A stretch of DNA of 64,000 bases from UBA11098 sp041671525 (GCA_041671525.1 JBAZBJ010000005.1:16071-80070), one strand, 5' to 3'. Positions 52,587 to 60,480 are shown, counted from the stretch's first letter. Numbers and translations: made by a program. The notes: generated by a model from the letters alone, not told the origin.

Positions 52587-53580
52587 ACTGCCGCTGATAA
52601 TATTTTTTATAGTCGCCATTTTTAATATTTTTCCACCAAACTTCATTGTTCTTCAGCCATTCCACGGTTTGTTTCAAACCTTCCTCAAAAGTCACGCTCG
52701 GTTCCCAACCCAGCTCGTTTTTGATTTTCGAAAAATCAATCGCGTAACGCCGGTCGTGTCCCGGTCGATCCGCCACAAATTCGATCGCGCTTTCATCTTT
52801 CCCCATCAACTCCAAAATGCGATAGGTGATTTCTTTGTTGGTTTTTTCCGAGTTGCCACCGACACAATAGGTCTCGCCGATTTTGCCCTTGTGCAAAATC
52901 AGATCGATTGCGCGGCAATGATCTTCGACGTATAGCCAATCGCGAACCTGCATCCCGTCACCATAGAGTGGCACTTTTTTACCCTCCAACAAATTGGTCA
53001 CGAAAAGTGGGATGATTTTTTCCGGAAGATGATATGGCCCATAGTTGTTGGAACAATTGGAAATGGTGATCGGCAAACCGTGCGTGTGGAAATACGCCCG
53101 CACCAGATGATCAGATCCGGCCTTGGAAGCGGAATATGGGCTGCGCGGATCGTAGGGCGTGTTTTCATTGAACGCTGGCGCCGTGTCAGTCAGGGCGCCA
53201 AAAACCTCATCCGTGGAAACATGATGGAATCTTTTGTTGCCATTATTCTTGGCCGCCTCCAAAAGATTATGCGTGCCCACAATGTTGGTGTGGATGAATG
53301 CACTGGAATCCAGAATCGAACGATCCACGTGTGATTCCGCCGCGAAGTGCACAATCACATCCACATCCCTCACAAGCTCATCAACTAAATTTTTGTCCGC
53401 CACGTCTCCCATCACAAATTTGTAATTGGGATTTTCTTCCAAGCCTTTCAAATTTTCCAAATTGCCGGCATAAGTCAAAAGATCCAGATTCACAATCTGA
53501 TAATCCGAATATTTTTTGAGCATGTAGCGGATAAAGTTGGAACCGATAAACCCGGCGCCACCCGTGACAAGTAGTTTCAT
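52576..53580 (-). CDS. rmlB: dTDP-glucose 4,6-dehydratase
   Basis: A 334-residue SDR enzyme making dTDP-4-keto-6-deoxyglucose. VTGGAGFIGSNFIRY, HFAAESHVDRS, HVSTDEVFG and YSASKAGSDHL (catalytic Y-x3-K) are diagnostic. It ends with QRQYGK, the last codons overlapping the next gene. Spacing to rmlC is 3 bp. Confidence 0.95.
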   Translation of the reverse strand: MKLLVTGGAGFIGSNFIRYMLKKYSDYQIVNLDLLTYAGNLENLKGLEENPNYKFVMGDVADKNLVDELVRDVDVIVHFAAESHVDRSILDSSAFIHTNIVGTHNLLEAAKNNGNKRFHHVSTDEVFGALTDTAPAFNENTPYDPRSPYSASKAGSDHLVRAYFHTHGLPITISNCSNNYGPYHLPEKIIPLFVTNLLEGKKVPLYGDGMQVRDWLYVEDHCRAIDLILHKGKIGETYCVGGNSEKTNKEITYRILELMGKDESAIEFVADRPGHDRRYAIDFSKIKNELGWEPSVTFEEGLKQTVEWLKNNEVWWKNIKNGDYKKYYQRQYGK

Positions 53581-53583
53581 AAT

Positions 53584-54033
53584 TTAAATCTTAAATGGAG
53601 AATCCGCAACATTTTCCCAGCGTATTTCGTCGACCTCTTCTTTCTTTTGCTCTCCCCTGTATAATTTATCCGGCAGATTGATGCACCATGCATCGTTTTG
53701 AGAAACACATTTATACGCATGCACTACTCCCGGCGGCACAATCGCCATGGTGGGATTATTTTCGCCCATTTCGATTTTCACATGCTCATCCCTTGTAGCT
53801 GAATTTTCGCGTCTGTCCCAGAGATTCAATTCCACGGTTCCCGGGCCAATGAAGACAAAAATGTCAGTCTGATCCACGTGTTCATGGGGACCACGGACAA
53901 TTCCGGGTTTTGTCGCGCTAACGTAGGCCATTTCCGGATGAGTAGTAATTTCATCATTGCGAAATATTTCCGCCAACCAACCTCTTTCGTCGGTATATTT
54001 GGATAAATTTTTGATAATTACACCGTTAATCAT
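53584..54033 (-). CDS. rmlC: dTDP-4-dehydrorhamnose 3,5-epimerase
   Basis: A 149-residue cupin. DERGWLAEIF at the start, VRGPHEHVDQTD (histidine of the active site) and PPGVVHAYK match RmlC-like epimerases, but it is shorter than the usual 180-190 residues and belongs to the short cupin form. With rmlA, rmlB and rmlD it completes the dTDP-rhamnose path. It is the promoter-proximal rml gene; a terminator for the upstream gene lies at 54081-54110. Confidence 0.88.
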   Translation of the reverse strand: MINGVIIKNLSKYTDERGWLAEIFRNDEITTHPEMAYVSATKPGIVRGPHEHVDQTDIFVFIGPGTVELNLWDRRENSATRDEHVKIEMGENNPTMAIVPPGVVHAYKCVSQNDAWCINLPDKLYRGEQKKEEVDEIRWENVADSPFKI

Positions 54034-54080
54034 AAAAAAATGTTAGTTTTTAACACACCTCTATCATAATATATTTTTGG

Positions 54081-54110
54081 ACAAAATAAAAGGGCGCGAC
54101 GGTGCACCCT
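54081..54110 (-). terminator. Rho-independent terminator after the Wzz-like gene
   Basis: Minus-strand AGGGTGC ACCGTC GCGCCCT (7-bp stem with one G-T pair) followed by TTTTATTTTG. Confidence 0.75.
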
Positions 54111-54123
54111 ATATTCAAAGTTT

Positions 54124-54157
54124 AGGCCCTAAGAGCCCAATTGGGCTCTTAGGGCCT
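54124..54157. repeat. Perfect 34-bp palindrome
   Basis: AGGCCCTAAGAGCCCAA is followed directly by its exact reverse complement. It sits between the Wzz-like gene and its terminator and has no T-tract of its own. Confidence 0.85.
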
Positions 54158-54166
54158 TCTGTGTAT

Positions 54167-55054
54167 TTACATCTTTCCGCCCAGAAGCTTGTTGAGTCGA
54201 TTTTTGATTTCCTCTTCGGTCGCCTCGTGCGTCTTGGGTTCCGCCGCGATTTCTTCCGCTTTGCGGGCTTCTTTCTCGGCTCGCCGCACCGCATTCAAGA
54301 CAAACTCGCTCCCGACCGGCAGATTCTCCGGCGCCGCGGCCTTGCGCGCGCCGCTGCTCGCCATTTCCTTTTTCACTAATGATTCAGCGAAGGTTTCTTT
54401 TGTGATCTCTTTTTTTGGCAGGGGCTTGGTCGCGGAAAAGGAGGGGAAACTCCAGTTAGGTTTTGGCAGCGCAATTCGCGGTTCCCGTCCACCACCGAAG
54501 GCCAGAACTGCACCGATGCCGGCCAACAACCCAATCCCGATGCTGATCAGCGCCAACCACAGATTGAAAATATTTTTTACCGGCGCGACAATCGGTCCGT
54601 CGATCAGTCGGATGTCCAACTCCGTTTTAATGTCATAGTAGCGACTCATAACCACCGCAATATCCTTGGCGGTTTTTTCCGAAACTAACTCGGCCTGCAA
54701 CGCGTTCTGATTGAAAACCTTCACCGCCAAAACGCCACTGCCTTTTTTCTGCTCAACCCGGAGTCGCGCGTTCCACATTTTCTTGCGTTCATCGTCCGGA
54801 AGCGCCAACGCTTGATCCTCAATGTCGCTGTTTTTTTGCAACAACTTGTTATAGAAGCTCAGCGATTCCGGAATCAGCTTGGCGTTTGAAATGATTTGCT
54901 TAATGTTGCGCGAAGTCGCCTCGTTTTTCGGCAAAAGTAAGAGATCAGTTTCCGCGACATATGTTTTGTCGGCGCTGCTTCCCACCGCAAAAACCACCAT
55001 CGCCACCACGATAAAAGTCACCCAAAAAAGTCTTGTCTTGATGAAATCCGCCAT
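54167..55054 (-). CDS. Wzz-like polysaccharide chain-length regulator
   Basis: A 295-residue protein from the ATG at 55054 (a GTG at 55096 is possible). Two membrane helices near residues 9-29 and 163-187 enclose an outside loop of about 130 residues, the layout of Wzz/polysaccharide co-polymerase proteins. The C-terminal 100 residues are cytoplasmic, Lys/Glu/Ala-rich and possibly coiled-coil. No tyrosine kinase domain is fused. It lies beside the rml genes and would control the length of the polymer moved by Wzx. Promoter at 55124-55152. Confidence 0.75.
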   Translation of the reverse strand: MADFIKTRLFWVTFIVVAMVVFAVGSSADKTYVAETDLLLLPKNEATSRNIKQIISNAKLIPESLSFYNKLLQKNSDIEDQALALPDDERKKMWNARLRVEQKKGSGVLAVKVFNQNALQAELVSEKTAKDIAVVMSRYYDIKTELDIRLIDGPIVAPVKNIFNLWLALISIGIGLLAGIGAVLAFGGGREPRIALPKPNWSFPSFSATKPLPKKEITKETFAESLVKKEMASSGARKAAAPENLPVGSEFVLNAVRRAEKEARKAEEIAAEPKTHEATEEEIKNRLNKLLGGKM

Positions 55055-55123
55055 ATTATTTATGCTAAAAAAATTGTTATTCGCCCCCGAAATCACGCGC
55101 CTTTTGCCCTATTTTGATTTTGC

Positions 55124-55152
55124 AGTCTAGCGCAAAGACCCGTTTTTGTCAA
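55124..55152 (-). promoter_or_regulatory. Promoter of the Wzz-like gene
   Basis: Minus-strand TTGACA (55147-55152), 17 bp, TAGACT (55124-55129). Confidence 0.7.
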
Positions 55153-55225
55153 ATTTAAGAGGCGTCCACAGTTATGTGAAACGCCCCTATCTATATTAAC
55201 CGGAGTTTTCCGGAAAACATTTTTG

Positions 55226-55260
55226 TGGAGAATAGACTGCTCATAACAGTCTAGTCTCCA
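55226..55260. other. Interrupted stem-loop after the secreted gene
   Basis: TGGAGA and TCTCCA enclose AGACTG/CAGTCT with a 7-nt loop and a 2x2 mismatch. It lies 4 bp after the stop at 55265. Without a T-tract it is not a classic terminator. Confidence 0.55.
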
Positions 55261-55264
55261 CTAC

Positions 55265-55960
55265 TTACACTACGGTGCCCGGCGGTGGCGGTGGCAGCTT
55301 GGTTGCGCCCGGGATTGTCTTGACCACAGTCACAACATCCTGCACCGCCTTGAGAATCTCGGCGTTCTCAGCGCTGGCCTTGTTGGCTGCGGCGAGGATT
55401 TCGGCATTTGCCGAGTCCACCCGGTTGAATCTCCCAGCCGCTGGCTTTACTGCCGACCCCAACGTGAGGCTGCTCACAATCAATATGATCGCGGTCGCCA
55501 GCACAACGGCGAGTATCAGAAACCAGAAATTCCTTCCCGTTTCCTTATACACGCTGTGGATATTCGCGTCGATAAGATCAACTTTTTCCCCAATCTTATT
55601 GGTCGCTGCTGCATTTTCTCTGGCAGCTTCGGCACTATCCTTGATGGCCGCCGTGCTGTTAGCGATCGCCTGGTCGCTTTTTGTTGAAAAATCCTCAACA
55701 ATTCTTTTAAGGTTGGGAATAATTCCCTCGACCTTTTTCTCTTTGTCACCCAACAGCTCCTGACGGAGCTTTCTCTGCTCCGCGAGGATTCCCGCGTTGT
55801 ATTCAGGAATCATCATTGAGGTCGTTTTTTCCCGATCCTCAACGATAACCCCATCCTGCCTGGTCTGCCACTGCTCGCGCACCTCGGCGCGAGTAACTGC
55901 GTATGCACTGGCACTCATCGCCAGCAATAGCGCAACTACCATCATCAGAGCTTTTTTCAT
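55265..55960 (-). CDS. Secreted coiled-coil protein with internal membrane helix, unknown
   Basis: A 231-residue protein with a signal peptide (about 1-21, ending ASAYA), a charged, mostly helical region with a heptad-like pattern (about 45-135), one membrane helix (about 144-168), a second helical Ala/Glu/Asn-rich region, and a KLPPPPPG tail. A good ribosome site (AAAAGGAG) lies 6 nt before the ATG, unusual here. It follows the lipoprotein gene by 18 bp. The pattern recalls scaffold or cell-wall contact proteins. I do not recognise the family. Confidence 0.6.
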   Translation of the reverse strand: MKKALMMVVALLLAMSASAYAVTRAEVREQWQTRQDGVIVEDREKTTSMMIPEYNAGILAEQRKLRQELLGDKEKKVEGIIPNLKRIVEDFSTKSDQAIANSTAAIKDSAEAARENAAATNKIGEKVDLIDANIHSVYKETGRNFWFLILAVVLATAIILIVSSLTLGSAVKPAAGRFNRVDSANAEILAAANKASAENAEILKAVQDVVTVVKTIPGATKLPPPPPGTVV

Positions 55961-55978
55961 TTTTTCTCCTTTTTTATT

Positions 55979-56761
55979 TTAGTCTGCTGCGGCTGCTGCG
56001 GCGGCAGCGGCTGCTGCAGCGGCAGCGGACGATGAGGATGAGGACGACGAGGATGAACCACCCGCGCCACCAGCACCACCATGCCCGACGCCATTACCAC
56101 CCTGAGCAGTAATGTTGGGATTGATAGTTGACGCCAAATGCGAATTTCCGGAGCCCTTTACTCCAGAAACTGAAGTTACGTCGCCACCGCGAGTGTTGCC
56201 ACCCTCGTTTTCCAGAGCGATGTTTGTTCTGGCTGGCCGCAACAGAGCAGCGCCAACTGCAATACCAGTTGCCTGAATTGCTGCTGATACAGCCGCATTT
56301 CCCGCACTCGGATTTCCTCCCGCCCAGAATAACGGCTGAGTATGCTCAGGCATTGAAACTACGACTTCTTCAACCAGCTCAGTTTCGGTCACTGCCGGAA
56401 TAATTGCATCCTCCGTCCAGGACTCACCCTTTTCTTCCCTCTTGATATTTTTCGCATTTTTGTTGGGGGTCTTATCCTTGCACCCCGTCCAACTGGTTGA
56501 GCTTTTTGTATAGCTCCGCTCCAGTTTGACAACCTTTGCGGGCGCGACTGTCCGCACGACAGTCCTTGGCACAACGGTGCGCACAGCCTTCGCTTTTGGC
56601 ACGACGAGGACAAAGGAATTATCCGTGCCAAAGGCGGCCGTCCTTTCCCCCTGCACTACATCATAACCATCCAGCTTTGTGAGTGCGGCTTTTGTCCCGC
56701 CACACCCCACTACTACCAACAACAAGCATGCTGCCAGAACTACCAATCCAATCCGTTTCAT
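55979..56761 (-). CDS. Lipoprotein with Ser-then-Ala homopolymer tail, unknown
   Basis: A 260-residue protein. A full Shine-Dalgarno AAGGAGG lies 5 nt before the ATG at 56761, so this start is preferred over the one 7 codons earlier. The signal peptide ends in LVVVGCGG, a lipobox, so it is anchored by a lipid on the cysteine. The middle is Thr/Val-rich with repeated RTV-type words (about 61-75). A Gly-rich stretch leads into a run of about ten serines, then fifteen alanines and a final Asp. Such tails are rare in bacteria. Function unknown. Confidence 0.6.
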   Translation of the reverse strand: MKRIGLVVLAACLLLVVVGCGGTKAALTKLDGYDVVQGERTAAFGTDNSFVLVVPKAKAVRTVVPRTVVRTVAPAKVVKLERSYTKSSTSWTGCKDKTPNKNAKNIKREEKGESWTEDAIIPAVTETELVEEVVVSMPEHTQPLFWAGGNPSAGNAAVSAAIQATGIAVGAALLRPARTNIALENEGGNTRGGDVTSVSGVKGSGNSHLASTINPNITAQGGNGVGHGGAGGAGGSSSSSSSSSSAAAAAAAAAAAAAAD

Positions 56762-56936
56762 TTTGACCTCCTTAATGGTCATTGAAATTTTTACGCACGA
56801 AAGTGCGTTTTTCTGATTTATATGATCTGAATATACTATTCAGTTGTAAAATTACAATCTATATTCAATCGGAACTTATCAAATATCAAATAAATGACCA
56901 GTGCCGAACAAAATATGGATACAAAGATAACTGTCT

Positions 56937-56965
56937 ATTCTAGCAAAAAAAGCGGCTTTTGTCAA
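56937..56965 (-). promoter_or_regulatory. Promoter of the lipoprotein operon
   Basis: Minus-strand TTGACA (56960-56965), 17 bp, TAGAAT (56937-56942); leader about 170 nt. It overlaps the sortase terminator. Confidence 0.7.
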
Positions 56966-56973
56966 GCGCTTTT
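56945..56973 (-). terminator. Terminator after the sortase gene
   Basis: Minus-strand AAAAGCGCTT GACAA AAGCCGCTTTT with one bulge, followed by TTTGC. The next promoter's -35 box lies in the loop and stem. Confidence 0.7.
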
Positions 56974-57047
56974 GGTTTTGATTTGGATTTTGATTTTTTG
57001 ACTGGAAATATTTGGCCTTAACAAGCCAAATAATCGCTGACGGGCCG

Positions 57048-57896
57048 TTATTGCAAAGCGGCCTTGATGATGACTCTTTTTAATGTGGTGCCCAACGGCC
57101 AGCAGGTTGAAAGGGTCAGCACCGGATTTGTTGCGCCTTCAAAAATCTCCGCATCGTTGGGCGCGGTGATGAATTTGTCGGTGATTTGGTATCGATATGT
57201 GATGATCCGTCCGTTTTTTTGTGATGTTTTAACTGTGACAAAGTCACCTTTTTCCAAATCGTTCAGGTTCTTGAAGATATGATTATAATCGCCCTTGGCC
57301 CAGACATAATTGCTGGAATGGCCGGAAACTATCATGTTGCCATTTTGTCCCGGCGCGGCGGTTTTGGAAAAATGACTCAAGCCTTTTTCCAAGTCAGCCA
57401 ACATGTCCTTTTCCAATTCATTATTTGACCAGACCATCGGTGCTACCACATCGATTTTGGCGATGGTTATTTCCACACTCGGCTTGGCGTCGCCCGGCGC
57501 GTCCGGATCATAACCATTGGCGATTTCTTGCTTGTCCGTAAAATTATCCTCGTCGGTGTCTGCTTTCAATGGATTGGTCCCATGGACATATTCCAAATAA
57601 TTTGGCAGTCCTTCCTTGTCCGGATCAGCGTCCAGGCCGCGCTCCGCGTTCGCCAATCCGTAACGTTGCGCCCACCCGGCATAACTCTCCACGGAAAAGG
57701 TAGTGGAACCCAGCCGTTGCGCGATCTCCTGATCGGAGCTCGGCGACGCCATGGGTTCAGAAAAGCCGGTTTTGCGTACCGGATCCAGATCCAGATTGAC
57801 CAGATAAAACAGCCCGATAAAGATCGCCAAAAAAAGGCCAACAAAGAGAGCGGCCTTTTTTTCATGCGGTGTTATTTTACCAAAAATATACGCCAT
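57048..57896 (-). CDS. Sortase with calcium-binding repeats
   Basis: A 282-residue protein from the ATG at 57896. An N-terminal membrane helix (about 15-33) is followed by thrombospondin type-3-like calcium motifs: DADPDKEGLPNYLE (about 89-102) and DTDEDNFTDKQE (about 113-124). The sortase domain (about 140-282) shows the catalytic triad H193 (SGHSSN), C265 (TLSTC) and R274 (TLKR). Sortases cut LPXTG-type signals and link the protein to the wall or to another protein. The LPXTG gene 26 bp upstream is the obvious substrate. The calcium repeats inserted between anchor and catalytic domain are unusual. Confidence 0.87.
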   Translation of the reverse strand: MAYIFGKITPHEKKAALFVGLFLAIFIGLFYLVNLDLDPVRKTGFSEPMASPSSDQEIAQRLGSTTFSVESYAGWAQRYGLANAERGLDADPDKEGLPNYLEYVHGTNPLKADTDEDNFTDKQEIANGYDPDAPGDAKPSVEITIAKIDVVAPMVWSNNELEKDMLADLEKGLSHFSKTAAPGQNGNMIVSGHSSNYVWAKGDYNHIFKNLNDLEKGDFVTVKTSQKNGRIITYRYQITDKFITAPNDAEIFEGATNPVLTLSTCWPLGTTLKRVIIKAALQ

Positions 57897-57922
57897 CACT
57901 ATTGAAGATTCCGACTAGCTGA

Positions 57923-58387
57923 TTAAGCCTTGAAGGAATATTTTTTTAATCCGATTGCTGAACCTAGCAAAGCTATTGCTGCAATTACACTCAAGATAAC
58001 CATATCGCTACCGGTAGCCGGCAATCTCTTTGTAGCTGCTACAAAATTTTTGCGAACCTCGGTACGGCGATTTCGATCACGGTCATCTTTATGATCTCTA
58101 TTTTTTGTTTTTGCGTGCGCGCTAGCTGAAGCGCTACTGCCAGAACTTGCGGAAGCAGAACCTGAACCCGAGGCAGAACTTGAACCAGAACCTGATCCAG
58201 AGCTTGCGGCAGCAGCTGCGGAACTTGCGGCAGCAGCAGAAGCTGACCCGGCACTTGCGGCTGCGGCGGCAGATGCACTTGCGGCTGCGGCGGCAGATGC
58301 AGAGGTTTCAGGAATGGCGGTTAAAAACAGGCCGCTCACTAAAACGACACCCATTGCTGCATACAGTAGACCTTTTTTTGTCATCAT
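57923..58387 (-). CDS. LPXTG surface protein, Ala/Ser-rich
   Basis: A 154-residue protein: signal peptide (about 1-30), a low-complexity Ala/Ser/Gly region (about 30-90), a basic/acidic patch with NRDHKDDRDRNRR, then LPATG (122-126), a membrane helix (about 128-146) and KKYSFKA. This is a standard cell-wall sorting signal. It precedes the sortase gene and has its own promoter. The low-complexity part may act as a stalk, with the charged patch binding glycan, but no domain is recognised. Confidence 0.85.
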   Translation of the reverse strand: MMTKKGLLYAAMGVVLVSGLFLTAIPETSASAAAAASASAAAAASAGSASAAAASSAAAAASSGSGSGSSSASGSGSASASSGSSASASAHAKTKNRDHKDDRDRNRRTEVRKNFVAATKRLPATGSDMVILSVIAAIALLGSAIGLKKYSFKA

Positions 58388-58438
58388 ATGGTTATTACTT
58401 AAAAATTAGTCAATTACGCCAAATCTATTGAATATTGC

Positions 58439-58467
58439 AGCCTAGCAGCAATCAGAAAATTTGTCAA
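58439..58467 (-). promoter_or_regulatory. Promoter of the LPXTG-sortase operon
   Basis: Minus-strand TTGACA (58462-58467), 17 bp, TAGGCT (58439-58444). Confidence 0.65.
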
Positions 58468-58475
58468 GTCTCGAC

Positions 58476-58506
58476 ACAAAAATAGGACACACTCCTGCAT
58501 CCTATT
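58476..58506 (-). terminator. Terminator after the HtrA-like pseudoprotease
   Basis: Minus-strand AATAGGA/TCCTATT stem with a 12-nt loop, followed by TTTG. Confidence 0.6.
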
Positions 58507-58534
58507 ACAAACGACTTGTTTTTTTATTTTACGG

Positions 58535-59665
58535 CTACAGTTGGACGCTAATCGACAGTTCCTGGTCGCCTCGCAGCACCGTCAGATTGATCGTGTCGCC
58601 TTTTTTGGATCGATACAACAGATCCGACAACGGATTGGCTGTGTTGATTGCCTGATCATTGATTTTGGTGATGATGTCATTCAATTGCAAGCCGGCTTTT
58701 TGTGCCGGCGAACCGGCGATGATGGCGAGACCTTGCTGGCCGGAAGCGGAAAAGATCAGCGCGCCCTGTTCATCCTTGGAATTGTTGATCAGTGTGTGAC
58801 TCTTGGTCAACGACACGTAATAGATCCCCAGGATCGGATCCAGGTCCAATTCTTTTTTGATTGCGCGGCTCACGACCCCGGCGATTTTGTTGGAAGGCAG
58901 AATAAAAAACTTTTGCGCGTTGTCAACTGCATTGACTCCGATCACTCCGATCACTTGCCCCATATAATCCACCACCGGTCCCCCGACATAATCTTGTTTG
59001 ACATTCACATCCATTTCGAACACTCCCTCCAATTTTTCCGAAGAAGCCACCGCCTTGCCGGCCAGATTATAGGTCGCGTTGAAATTGCTGATGAGTCCCG
59101 CCGCGTATTCATGATCAAAGCTGCTGGGCGCCGTCCCAATCGCGATCATTTTTTCTCCGGATTTGATGTCATCCGAATTGCCAAAAGAAACCACCGGCAA
59201 ATTGCCGACGTTTATTTTCAAAAAAAACAGATTGCTGTAGTTGTCCCGTCCCTGAACTTCCGCTTCATAGTTTGCGCCGTCCGCCATAATCACTTTATAT
59301 TTCAGGTTGGCGGCGCTTGGAATGTCCGCATAGCTCATGATCAGGCCATCGCTCGTGACGATCAGTCCGGTGCCATATTTCACCGCAAGTTTGTTGTTTG
59401 CGTCATAATAAATGATACCGACCACTGACGCCGATGCTTGGTTGGAAATCTTGGCAATGGATGTTTCCTCCTTCACGAAAACTTGCTCGGTCTTGTTGAT
59501 GATCGTGATGTCTTCCGAGCCTTTTTTCAGAAAAGCATATTTTTTGAAAATTTCGGTCGAGCTAAGATACGGAAAAACATAGCGATCAGCAATAATCCCG
59601 CCCAGACCACCAATAAGAATGATGCCTACAATAATAATTCCGCGTCTTAGTATTTTTTTTGTCAT
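58535..59665 (-). CDS. HtrA-like protein lacking the whole catalytic triad
   Basis: A 376-residue protein with an N-terminal anchor (about 8-27), a trypsin-like domain (about 75-255) and a C-terminal PDZ domain (about 285-370). Aligned by eye with the real HtrA at 60518, the catalytic His falls on D114 (TNRH becomes SYAD), Asp on N145 (TND becomes YSN), and Ser on V227 (GNSGGP becomes DYVGGP). The frame and fold are intact, so this is not a pseudogene but a likely non-enzymatic binding protein. It may hold or guide substrates for HtrA, or sense stress. It lies upstream of the sortase-LPXTG pair. Confidence 0.85.
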   Translation of the reverse strand: MTKKILRRGIIIVGIILIGGLGGIIADRYVFPYLSSTEIFKKYAFLKKGSEDITIINKTEQVFVKEETSIAKISNQASASVVGIIYYDANNKLAVKYGTGLIVTSDGLIMSYADIPSAANLKYKVIMADGANYEAEVQGRDNYSNLFFLKINVGNLPVVSFGNSDDIKSGEKMIAIGTAPSSFDHEYAAGLISNFNATYNLAGKAVASSEKLEGVFEMDVNVKQDYVGGPVVDYMGQVIGVIGVNAVDNAQKFFILPSNKIAGVVSRAIKKELDLDPILGIYYVSLTKSHTLINNSKDEQGALIFSASGQQGLAIIAGSPAQKAGLQLNDIITKINDQAINTANPLSDLLYRSKKGDTINLTVLRGDQELSISVQL

Positions 59666-59708
59666 AATATAATTAGTTTGAAAATTGAAAATTGGACATT
59701 GAAAATTT

Positions 59709-60449
59709 TTACAAAACCGGTATCCATTTGGCGCTGAGCAGCACGATGATCACCAGGACGGAGAAGAAAATCAGGTTGGCCACCACGCGTTTGCGGCTGA
59801 GCAGATTGAGGAAATAGCTCTGCGTCAGGTCCCACAGGACATAATAGAGTATAAGCGCAATCACCCCGGTCGTCAAATATCCGAACGGCCAAAAATTCAT
59901 CGTCCAGACGACTTCAGTCATGATCAGCGCCAGCAAAAAACTGTACATCCAAACCGTTTTGCGCGCGTCCCGCTTGATAATGGCGAAGTATTGAAAACTC
60001 ACCAAAAGAGTGACCATCAAATACGCAAACATGAGATAATACAACGGCACCAAAAAATTCAGATACAAGCCATAAGCACTGGCGTAAGTGAAAAAAATCG
60101 TCGCGGACGCCGCCGCCATATTCATCCCCTTGGCGGTTTGATCATTGCCATATTCCCCCAGGCGAAAAGCGCTCAGGAGCGACAGATAGTACATGACGGA
60201 GGAGAGAAAAATAAAAATGTGTTGTTCAAAGGCAATTCCGATCAGATACAGCAGCGCCACTGATGACAGCACAAAAAAAACCGGCAAGACTGAAAACAGC
60301 CAGCGACCCCCGATTTTTCGCCCTTCATACAGGGACAGGAAGAAGAGCACGATCGCAATCAAAAAAACCAATTTTGGCTGAAAGATAATCAGCTCCAGGC
60401 TGGCAAAAAAAATTAAGCTGAAAAATAATGGACGGAGTTTTAAAAACAT
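59709..60449 (-). CDS. Seven-helix integral membrane protein, unknown
   Basis: A 246-residue protein with about seven hydrophobic helices and a short basic N-terminus. No family motif is seen. It stands between two HtrA-family genes. The ATG at 60449 is the only start; its first two bases are in a hairpin (60448-60480), and TTTTTA, codons 2-3, would be the T-tract of a terminator. Translation or transcription may be regulated there. Confidence 0.6.
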   Translation of the reverse strand: MFLKLRPLFFSLIFFASLELIIFQPKLVFLIAIVLFFLSLYEGRKIGGRWLFSVLPVFFVLSSVALLYLIGIAFEQHIFIFLSSVMYYLSLLSAFRLGEYGNDQTAKGMNMAAASATIFFTYASAYGLYLNFLVPLYYLMFAYLMVTLLVSFQYFAIIKRDARKTVWMYSFLLALIMTEVVWTMNFWPFGYLTTGVIALILYYVLWDLTQSYFLNLLSRKRVVANLIFFSVLVIIVLLSAKWIPVL

Positions 60450-60480
60450 AATGCGGGAGTAGTGATTACCCCCGCATTAT
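60448..60480 (-). promoter_or_regulatory. Hairpin overlapping a start codon, terminator-like
   Basis: A 10-bp perfect stem ATAATGCGGG/CCCGCATTAT with a 13-nt loop. On the minus strand it ends inside the ATG of the gene at 59709 and is followed by GTTTTTAAAA. It lies 38 bp after the htrA stop. Confidence 0.65.

Noticed and set aside
55980..56060. Acidic Asp/Glu-rich frame on the plus strand
   Set aside because: It is only the reverse reading of the Ser/Ala tail of the lipoprotein gene.
58535..59665. Calling the HtrA-like gene a pseudogene
   Set aside because: The frame is complete, the fold motifs and PDZ domain are kept and only catalytic positions differ, so a functional non-protease is more likely.
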